Shown here: piece by piece, positions 22,172 to 28,395 of the stretch
Numbering within the stretch: position 1 is the first letter of the stretch
How the letters are laid out: every line of letters begins with the position of its first letter
Assembly (NCBI GenBank): GCA_964520045.1
Contig: CAZFMJ010000034.1
Coordinates: 1-28,395, forward strand
Direction of reading: 5' to 3'
Origin: CAZFMJ01 sp964520045
GTDB taxonomy: Bacteria > Elusimicrobiota > Elusimicrobia > Elusimicrobiales > CAZFMJ01
Length of the DNA stretch: 28,395 nt
The notes under the pieces: generated by a model
Seen by the model: the letters and a program-made list of their open reading frames with translations, nothing else
Told to the model about the DNA's origin: nothing
Databases searched by the model: none
Made by a program: the position numbers and the translations under genes

Positions 22172-22255
22172 GCCCAGCAGCCCAGTCACCCAGCGACCCA
22201 GAGACCAAGCAACTCAGTTCCCAGCGGCCCAGTTGCCCAGAAACCCAGTCAGTAA
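22170..22255. repeat. CCCAG octamer-period repeat, longest run
   Basis: CCCAG recurs with three-base spacers (CAGCCCAGTCACCCAGCG and on), with a degraded middle, then TTCCCAGCGGCCCAGTTGCC and on. It is the longest copy of the family in the window. Confidence 0.75.
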
Positions 22256-22709
22256 GACAGTGAACAAGGAACAGATTCCTGCTTGCTCACTGATTACTTC
22301 CCTGCTTACTAACTGATGACGCTTTTGCTCACTCACTCGCTCGCATACTTACTCAATCACTTTTTACGCCGTCCGGCTGTTTCCCCTTTCTTTCCTAATC
22401 TCACAATCTCTTGCTCCTTCGTAGCCCGTCTGCTTTTAGTCGGGCGTAGGAGAGCCTAATTTCCTAATCTCGTCTTTTGACGGTCGCAACTCCGCAATAT
22501 TTTTGTCGCATGTATCCATTACCCTTTAAGACGTATCTCGCCAGAAAGCCGGAAAAGTGAGCGGGTTAGAGCGTGAGACAGTGAGTGAGCGGCCTGTCTC
22601 TCCGAAGCCCGCCGTCGGCGTGGCGTAGGAGGAGAGTCCAGTTATAAAGGACAGCGTGCGGGATTGCCTGAATGCGGTTTATGCGGTAAAATAACAAGGT
22701 ATTTCTACT
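22256..22709. other. repeat-rich intergenic region before the large secreted protein
   Basis: ACTCACT/GCTTACT words of about 4-bp period run from 22285 to 22360, with the opposite-strand form (GTGAGTGAGCGG) at 22580-22592. Two related hairpins follow the same plan. One, 22413-22455, pairs GCTCCT..GTAGCCCG with CGGGCGTAGGAG. The other, 22597-22636, contains CTCCGAAGCCCGCCG and GGCGTAGGAGGAG. No gene is supported. AAGG lies ten bases before the ATG at 22710. Confidence 0.55.
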
Positions 22710-25700
22710 ATGCCGACAGAACCTAAAAATTCATATTTATCCAAACTCGCCGTTTCGGCATTTCTGGTTTTTTTCTGCGCCCACGCTTACGCCGGAGTGA
22801 CGATCATACGGCCTAACTTGGACGGAACATATGAAGACGCCACTTTCACTACCTGCACGGGCTGCGCCCCTGCTGGCGACAGATATACTTCGGTGGATGA
22901 AACAACTCTCGCCACCGCCGATTACTTCAACGATTATGATTCGAACGGAACATTCGTATACAGCACGTTTCAGATGACAGATCCAAGCGGATCCGACAAA
23001 ATAACAGCCGTTCGCATAATGGCGTCTATGGGGACAGACGGAACAGGAACTTATATTTTTCGTTTACGAAGCGGCAGCACAGATGATGACGATACACAAG
23101 GCACAATGACCGGAACCCTGGTTGCTCCGATCGTTCACACTTCAACATGGACAATAAATCCGTTTACCAGCCAGCCGTGGCAATGGAGCGACCTTACTAA
23201 TATTGAGGCTGGAGTAGGACTCAATACCAGTAACAACAAAAATTCGCGGTGCTTCATGTTATGGGTGGAAATAGAATACAATCAGGCGCCGGTAATAACA
23301 AATCTCTCCGCTCCGACGGGCCCCAGCAGCGGAACGATATTGGTTACCTATGACCTTTCGGACCCGGAAAACAACAACTGCGACCTTACAACCAAAAGCT
23401 CGCCCAATAAAGGCGTGGAATACTCGCGCGACGGCGGACCATGGATAGACGCGGTAATGGGCACGGGCGGAACCGGTGAAACGAATCTCGCTGTGGGAAC
23501 AGGGAAAAAATGGGCGTGGGACAGCGTGGGCTCCAATCAAATTATAAACAGCACGGCTTCGGTTTATGTGCGGATGGTCTCCTCCGACACCGCGGGCAAC
23601 TTAAGCAGTACCGCCACGATAGCAAGCGCGTTCAACGTCGACAATGCCCCCCCCGCCATAACATCTGAAGTAAATTTTACGGCGATGCCGGAAAGCGGAA
23701 ATTCTAATTTCAGTTTGGATGCGGCCTATTACGAGCATAATCCCGGACAAAACTGCTACGCCTACAACTTAAACGCCGGCGGCGACACATGGGCGTGCCC
23801 GGGCGGAGGCTACAATGAAACGCAGGACCCCGCCTCCTATCAATTTAACGTGGCGCTGGACGGAAACGACATGTTCACCGCTATAAAATCTTCCCATACC
23901 GACGACGCCAAGAATTCCAACACCAGCACGGTTTCAACCATATATGTCAAACCCAAAACTCCGGGAACCCCCGTTCTAAGCGCGGGAAAATACGACAGGG
24001 TTTCAGTTTCCACCGGCAGTTCGGGCGAAACGGTGACAAACCTGTATTACCTCATAAGAGGCACTTATACGGCAAACACTAAGTGGGTGAACAGCGGAGG
24101 AACGCTGGATACAAATGAAAGCTCGGACTGGGTTCAGTGGACGTTTCCGGTCCAGGTGACCGGCCTTGCGGAAGGCACCGACTATTGGTTTTCGGTTTCC
24201 GCCTGCAACCAGCAGGCCGGGCCGTCCTGCTCCGCGGTCAATTCAACCTCGACCTACAGCGTGTTCATAACGACGAGAACCAACACAAGGCCCACGCTGA
24301 CGTTCGGAAGCCTCCCCTCTCCTGTTTCAGGCCAGATCAGCGTGCCTTATAAACTTATTGATATTGATGTCGATATCTCCTCCATTCCCGTCGGCCAGAT
24401 CCAATATTTTAACGGCACATGGAATAACACAACCGACGGCGCGGGAGGAGACGGAAGAACGGGACTCGCCTCCAGCGCGAGCCCCGGCACAAACCACACC
24501 TATGTGTGGAACAGCGGGGCGGACATTATCAATTCTTATCAAACCGGAGTGAAAATACAGATACAGCCGTACGACTCAAAAAATAATTCCGCATCATTCA
24601 TTGAAAGCGGAACTTTTAACGTGGATAATAAACCGCCGGTCACGGCGGGCGGAGGGGATACGGCGTTTCAAAGCGAACCCGCAAGCGGAGACCTCACCTT
24701 TACCCTCAATGCAACTTTTACGGAAGATACTCCGGAGCGCACATGGTTCGGCTATAAATTAAACGGCGCGGGCTCATACACGGGAGCCACCGACGAGAGG
24801 GACGTTGTAAACTCGTCGGAAACGTTCACCGTCACGCTCGACGGCAACGACAAATTCAACGCTATCGTGGCCACCCATACGGACAAGGTTAATTTCAAGG
24901 TAACCAGCGAAATACCGAGCGGAAAATTTGTAATGCCTAAAACGCCCAATACTCCCACTTTCGGTTCGGTCACGCCTAACACAATACAGGTAAACGTCCA
25001 GACCGCGGACACCGCCTCTTCGCCCAATCTTTATTACGTTATCCGCTCCACTTATAACGACGGGGCAACGCAGATCAGATATGTCAAATCCGACGGAACT
25101 CTGGATACCGTGGAAAACAACTGCTGGGTGCAGTGGTCCAATCCGGTGACCGTCACGGGGCTTGTCGCTGGCAGGCAGTATTCGTTCTCGGTCAAAGCGG
25201 GAAATCCTCAGGACGCGGACCTTACCACAAACGACAACTCCGTGACAGGATACGGCCTGTCGGGGAACAAGACGACTTCAAGCAAGCCTTCCGTATCGGT
25301 CATAAACGCCATGCCCGCGGTTTCCTCCGGAACCGTGACGATAACATATACCCTCGTGGATGCTGACAATGAAACCTGCAACATAAATCAGACCGGAACT
25401 TCAGGAATAGAATTTTCGCTTGACCACAGCGGATGGACGGACGCGTCAGGAAGCCCCCTCACAGGACTGGCCTGCACGTTGGCCGGGACCCCGCATACCT
25501 TTTCATGGAATACCGTAACCAACAGCATCACGTACGACGCCAGCGTGTGGATACAGATAAGACCCAACGACAGCGTTTACGACGCGGATTCGTGGGCGGA
25601 AATCGCCGCGTCTTTCGCGATAGACAACACCGTCCCTACGGTGGCCGGCATTGCGCATTTTGAAGCGGAACCCAAAAGCGGGGACCTAAACTTCAGCCTG

Positions 25701-26333
25701 CACGCCTCCTTCAACGAAGATTCTCCAAACACAAATCTGTTTGAATACCGGTTAAACGGCGCGGGGTATACCGGCGGTTACGGCGACGCCAATACCAGCG
25801 CTCCGATTGCCAAACAGTTTACCGTCACTCTGGACAGCAACGACTATTTTGACGCGATCAAAGTCACTCATGTAGACGACGTCAATTTCACCGTAAACAC
25901 CGAGGTAACGACCATAAAATATGTTCAGCCCAAAACCCCGCAGGCTCCGACAGTGGACACACCCACCGACACCACCCTTAAAGTCACAATAAACCAGGCG
26001 GTGGGAGAAGGAATTGCCGTCTATTACGCGATAAAGGCGTATTCCGCGGTAAACGGGACTCAATACGTTCAGTCAAACAAAACGCTGGGAACAAGCCCCT
26101 TCTGGCAGACCCTCGCCGCATGGGGCACGATAACGGTCACAGGGCTTGAGACCGGAACGAATTACAACTTTTACGTCTCAGCAGGCAATCCAATCGACCC
26201 GACTCCCACTACCGCGGAAAATTCGGCCAGCAGTTACAGCCCCGTAGGCTCAAACAGCACGTCAGGCACGGCAAGACCCATCTCCATCATAGACGGCACG
26301 ATAAATTTTAGCGGCAATTTCGACGTCAGATAG
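22710..26333 (+). CDS. large secreted modular protein with three Ig-like/FN3 modules
   Basis: This 1207-residue protein has a signal peptide ending near residue 28 (HAYA). A beta-sandwich-like domain (about 30-188) ends LWVEIEY. Three ~334-residue modules follow, starting near residues 190, 525 and 858. Each module holds an Ig-like part (PVIT.., D-x-E/D, EYS/EFS..W), a linker such as FNVDNAPP, a segment with SGNSNFSLDAAYYE or its equivalents, and a fibronectin type III-like part opening PKTP and ending GLAEGTDYWFSVSACN. The C-terminus (IIDGTINFSGNFDVR) shows no obvious sorting motif. It is probably exported or on the cell surface, perhaps for adhesion; no catalytic motif was seen. Confidence 0.8.
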   Translation: MPTEPKNSYLSKLAVSAFLVFFCAHAYAGVTIIRPNLDGTYEDATFTTCTGCAPAGDRYTSVDETTLATADYFNDYDSNGTFVYSTFQMTDPSGSDKITAVRIMASMGTDGTGTYIFRLRSGSTDDDDTQGTMTGTLVAPIVHTSTWTINPFTSQPWQWSDLTNIEAGVGLNTSNNKNSRCFMLWVEIEYNQAPVITNLSAPTGPSSGTILVTYDLSDPENNNCDLTTKSSPNKGVEYSRDGGPWIDAVMGTGGTGETNLAVGTGKKWAWDSVGSNQIINSTASVYVRMVSSDTAGNLSSTATIASAFNVDNAPPAITSEVNFTAMPESGNSNFSLDAAYYEHNPGQNCYAYNLNAGGDTWACPGGGYNETQDPASYQFNVALDGNDMFTAIKSSHTDDAKNSNTSTVSTIYVKPKTPGTPVLSAGKYDRVSVSTGSSGETVTNLYYLIRGTYTANTKWVNSGGTLDTNESSDWVQWTFPVQVTGLAEGTDYWFSVSACNQQAGPSCSAVNSTSTYSVFITTRTNTRPTLTFGSLPSPVSGQISVPYKLIDIDVDISSIPVGQIQYFNGTWNNTTDGAGGDGRTGLASSASPGTNHTYVWNSGADIINSYQTGVKIQIQPYDSKNNSASFIESGTFNVDNKPPVTAGGGDTAFQSEPASGDLTFTLNATFTEDTPERTWFGYKLNGAGSYTGATDERDVVNSSETFTVTLDGNDKFNAIVATHTDKVNFKVTSEIPSGKFVMPKTPNTPTFGSVTPNTIQVNVQTADTASSPNLYYVIRSTYNDGATQIRYVKSDGTLDTVENNCWVQWSNPVTVTGLVAGRQYSFSVKAGNPQDADLTTNDNSVTGYGLSGNKTTSSKPSVSVINAMPAVSSGTVTITYTLVDADNETCNINQTGTSGIEFSLDHSGWTDASGSPLTGLACTLAGTPHTFSWNTVTNSITYDASVWIQIRPNDSVYDADSWAEIAASFAIDNTVPTVAGIAHFEAEPKSGDLNFSLHASFNEDSPNTNLFEYRLNGAGYTGGYGDANTSAPIAKQFTVTLDSNDYFDAIKVTHVDDVNFTVNTEVTTIKYVQPKTPQAPTVDTPTDTTLKVTINQAVGEGIAVYYAIKAYSAVNGTQYVQSNKTLGTSPFWQTLAAWGTITVTGLETGTNYNFYVSAGNPIDPTPTTAENSASSYSPVGSNSTSGTARPISIIDGTINFSGNFDVR

Positions 26334-26336
26334 AAA

Positions 26337-26563
26337 GTAAACCAGTAGACAGCAGATAGTATATAGCAGATAGCAATTAGCCAGAAAGTTTCAGTCGCCC
26401 CCCCTCCTTTTCCCCTCCCCCTTCTGCGGGGGAGGGGAGGGTAGGGGGAATTGTCAGTGGCCAATCTTTCTTCGCCATTTTCTCGGACGGCTCCTAGCCG
26501 TCTCGTCTCTTCTGCTTTTGCCTTTCCATCTACCATTTACCGTCTCCCGTCTACCTTCTTTAC
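26337..26563. repeat. heptamer inverted array with internal palindromes after the secreted-protein gene
   Basis: The left arm (GTAAACCAGTAGACAGCAGA, then GCAGATA words of 7-bp period) is loosely mirrored by the right arm at 26527-26563 (CATCTACCATTTACCGTCTC and on). Inside are two perfect palindromes: CCCCTCCCCC with GGGGGAGGGG at 26412-26437, and GACGGCT with AGCCGTC at 26486-26502. Neither has a T-run. The remainder to 26656 holds no gene. Confidence 0.6.
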
Positions 26564-26656
26564 AGCCGTCCAGCCTTCTAGCCCAACTTCCGCAGTTAAA
26601 ATAAAAAAATGCTTATAAAATAAGGATTTGTGCCTAAAAACTAGCCAAAGTCGCCA

Positions 26657-26962
26657 CTACATGCGGAGCCCCGCCAGTTCATGCAGGTAAAGAGCGCTGC
26701 CCACGCCCAAAGGCACACATATAACCAGTGCGCCGACCGTAACCCACAACGACGCAAGTATAAGCGGCAATATGCCGAATTCAGGGGGCTCCGCGGTGGG
26801 ATACCAGCTTTCCCCAAGCAGGAATGCCCCCGGGCTTACTTTGGCGAATATAGGAAGAGCCTCTTTAAAAAGCACCAGCACAATGCCTACAAGGAATAGC
26901 AACGAAGCAAAGGCCAGAACCGTAAACAAATATTTTATCAGCAATTCTTTTTTTCTATTCAT
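26657..26962 (-). pseudogene. pstC: truncated phosphate ABC transporter permease PstC
   Basis: This 101-residue fragment matches only the N-terminal third of PstC, which is normally about 300 residues. It has a first membrane helix (LFTVLAFASLLFLVGIVLVLF), the periplasmic segment FLLGESWYPTAEPPEFGILPLI, and the start of the permease core (GVGSALYLHELAGLRM). It then meets TAG where PstC would continue. Downstream sequence in that frame does not resemble PstC. No pstS, pstA, pstB or phoU is nearby. This looks like a rearrangement scar rather than a working subunit. An assembly join at about 26655 is an alternative. Confidence 0.75.
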
Positions 26963-27199
26963 AAATAATTTTGCACGATTACTACCCTATTGCTGATATA
27001 AAGTATAGGAGAACCGCGTTAAGCCGGAATAAACGGCATGTAAAATGTATGTAAGGCCATATAGGTCTTCCGGCCTGATTTAAACAGGCCAAATGCCTCC
27101 CAAAAAACTTCCCCAAATGCCCATGCGGGAAAATGGATTTGATAGTATGATATATTGCGACAGGTTATAAGATTGTCATAATCGAAGGAGGTAAGCAAA
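26963..27199. other. 237-bp intergenic region before the small secreted protein
   Basis: It contains a hairpin GGCCTG/CAGGCC (27072-27090) with an ATTTAAA loop and no T-run. AT-rich promoter-like words lie upstream of the next gene (TTGATA at 27139, TATAAG at 27166), but their 21-bp spacing is too long for a confident promoter. A strong GAAGGAGGT ribosome-binding site ends the region. Confidence 0.45.
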
Positions 27200-27913
27200 A
27201 TGAAGAAAATCGCGTATGCAGTGTTGGTTATATCGTCTGTTGTTGCAGCGACATGTTTTGCCACAGCCGGCGACACATCGTCAACCGCAAGGGCGCAATT
27301 GTATGAGGAGGCAGCGCTTCAGGGCGTGGCTCCGGACAATATCAAACCCCCTGATGCCGTAATGGCCGCCGCTTCAGGTAAAGGAACACAGCTTGTTCCA
27401 TCCGCGTCAGTAGTTTCGGAAAAAGACATGGCACATCTTCGTCTGCTGTCACAGGCGATATACAGAAGGGCCAGAAACGCGGGGGTAGCGATATACGAAG
27501 GAAGAGGAAGAATGTATTTTTTCGACTCACAGTATACCTGTATATTGGGCTGCCGAACGGGCCACAACCTGCCGAAATCTTCCACATACCCTTTCGGCGC
27601 CATGACATCGGTCCATGTTGAACGCTCATTTACTCTCAGAGACAGGGCGGGAGCAAACGGCAGCCGGGAATTGGATGCGATATACCTTGATGACGTAGGA
27701 ATCGATCCTGATGATGGTACTATGATAAAGCCCGATGGCGGCTTAAACGGTAAGTTACGGAACGCTTTGTCGTTTTGGAGGAAAATACAACCTTCCGACA
27801 TAGTTATCACGCAGGAATCAACAATAATGGATATTGCCCAAAGTGAGGGACGACTTACGATTGATCCTTATAGTGATCCTGATAAGGGGACCCCTAATGG
27901 ATACCCAAAGTGA
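27200..27913 (+). CDS. small secreted protein of unknown function with a duplicated 3' end
   Basis: This 237-residue protein has a clear signal peptide (about residues 1-23). A helical stretch (about 74-95, EKDMAHLRLLSQAIYRRARNAG) is followed by YEGRGRMYFFDSQYTCILGCRTG, with C114 and C118 four apart, and a later DAIYLDDVGIDPDDG. I do not recognise the family. A CxxxC pair in an exported protein could bind metal, heme-like groups or form a disulfide. The strong GAAGGAGGT before the ATG supports high expression. The last 22 or so codons and the current TGA involve a 67-bp tandem duplication. Without it the frame would end TPDF at a TAA near 27968-27970. It has its own downstream terminator. Confidence 0.75.
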   Translation: MKKIAYAVLVISSVVAATCFATAGDTSSTARAQLYEEAALQGVAPDNIKPPDAVMAAASGKGTQLVPSASVVSEKDMAHLRLLSQAIYRRARNAGVAIYEGRGRMYFFDSQYTCILGCRTGHNLPKSSTYPFGAMTSVHVERSFTLRDRAGANGSRELDAIYLDDVGIDPDDGTMIKPDGGLNGKLRNALSFWRKIQPSDIVITQESTIMDIAQSEGRLTIDPYSDPDKGTPNGYPK

Positions 27914-27962
27914 GGGACGACTTACGATTGATCCTCATAGTGATCCTGATAAGGGGACCCCT
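27837..27962 (+). repeat. 67-bp-offset tandem duplication at the 3' end of the secreted-protein gene
   Basis: A 59-bp block at 27837-27895 recurs at 27904-27962 with one T-to-C difference. The 67-bp offset is not a multiple of three, so the second copy is read in another frame and gives the TGA at 27911-27913. Confidence 0.9.
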
Positions 27963-28039
27963 GATTTCTAAATAGAGGAATGTTGATTCACCTGTAAAAA
28001 GTCTAGGTTTGCACACGTTCATGGTTCGTATAATTCCAG

Positions 28040-28081
28040 CGCCGCAGGTCCTGTTTATTCCGGACCTGCGGCGGTTTTTTG
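28040..28081 (+). terminator. rho-independent terminator
   Basis: CGCCGCAGGTCC (28040-28051) pairs perfectly with GGACCTGCGGCG (28062-28073) around a ten-base loop. It is followed by GTTTTTT (28074-28080). It lies about 130 bp after the small secreted-protein gene and is the best terminator in the window. Confidence 0.9.
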
Positions 28082-28086
28082 CTAAA

Positions 28087-28188
28087 TCATTGGATACCCT
28101 TGCCTTTGGCACGCCTGAAAACTTCAGTTGCCCGTGCTTTTGCCAATGAAAGCCGGTAATAATTTAGCGCCTGATTTTTCGCCCGTTT
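28087..28188 (-). other. possible remnant of a small basic coding sequence
   Basis: The minus-strand frame before TGA at 28089-28087 reads 33 codons of plausible basic protein (RLSLAKARATEVFRRAKGKG near its end). Upstream in the same frame is a TAA, and the nearby AAAAAGGAGG has no suitable start codon in phase. It may be a decayed gene end or chance. The rest of 28082-28340 shows no gene. Confidence 0.2.
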
Positions 28189-28340
28189 TTATCGTTTGAT
28201 AATGCCTCCTTTTTCCCTGCTCTTTTTATCCTGTTTCAACTGCAACGCAATTGAATTTCTCCCAATGAAAAATTCTATTTGAATACTACCTAAACAGCTC
28301 TCTGCGCTTGCCTGAAACCGACAACCTCAACACCATTTTA

Positions 28341-28395
28341 GAGTCTGTTGCGAAACTGTCAATTTTCTGAAAATCAAAAAATTCCGGCAAAATCT
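28341..28395. mobile_element. possible insertion-sequence terminus at the window edge
   Basis: From GAGTCTGTTGCGAAACTGTC the sequence resembles the outer end of several transposons that start GAGnCTGTTGC. The window ends 55 bp in, so no transposase or second end can be seen. A contig break inside a multi-copy IS would explain the edge. Confidence 0.35.

Noticed and set aside
26412..26437. strong GC hairpin as a terminator for the large secreted protein
   Set aside because: The stem is perfect but no T-run follows and it lies within repeat DNA; it looks like a dispersed palindrome.
27894..28112. 72-codon minus-strand open frame
   Set aside because: It runs through the duplication and the terminator hairpin and lacks a ribosome-binding site or recognisable features.

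Overview
The window looks like a chromosomal segment from an uncultured diderm (Gram-negative type) bacterium. The evidence is a PorV/UPF0164-like outer-membrane barrel, two AsmA-like envelope proteins, a periplasmic amidase and a split glycine decarboxylase. Gaps packed with short-period repeats resemble groundwater lineages such as Elusimicrobiota or Omnitrophota; that placement is inference. The segment starts in a REP-associated transposase element and ends in what may be an insertion-sequence terminus, so both edges may be assembly breaks in repeats.

Layout. (1) 12-1037: a transposase unit bounded by perfect 25-bp inverted repeats. (2) 5086-1108, minus strand: a tight operon of a small membrane protein, an M50-like membrane metalloprotease, a large AsmA-like protein and orotate phosphoribosyltransferase, joined by overlapping stop/start codons. 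(3) 5731-5306: a single-domain response regulator. (4) 14119-5911, minus strand: dihydrolipoyl dehydrogenase, GcvT, a tiny basic protein, GcvH, GcvPA, GcvPB, lipoate ligase and a stand-alone RAM/AsnC-type domain. This is a full glycine cleavage complex plus the enzyme that lipoylates it. (5) 18641-14189, minus strand: a barrel/coiled-coil/LysM protein, a four-helix-bundle protein, a pseudo-receiver fused to a membrane-anchored propeller, a PilZ-like protein and a second AsmA-like protein. (6) 19335-22146, plus strand: an N-acetylmuramoyl-L-alanine amidase overlapping a GAF-PAS sensor. (7) 22710-26333, plus strand: a 1207-residue secreted protein of three ~334-residue modules. (8) 26657-28395: a truncated pstC, a small secreted protein with a duplicated 3' end, a clear terminator and a possible IS end.

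The most striking signal lies between the genes. Nearly every gap in the glycine-cleavage cluster is filled by a 7-bp-period array (GGTAGAC-like) arranged as a long imperfect inverted repeat. The arrays run from the stop codon to about 10-20 nt before the next start codon, and for gcvPB and lpd the array supplies the TAG stop. A second 7-bp family (GGCTGAA-like) brackets the four-helix-bundle gene and supplies stop codons to two genes. Embedded in the GGTAGAC arrays are ~71-bp double-hairpin elements whose stems show compensatory base changes. An 8-bp-period CCCAG family, a MITE-like palindrome and a small palindrome inserted in frame in lplA complete a dense, layered repeat ecology. No CRISPR array, rRNA, tRNA or recognisable riboswitch was seen.
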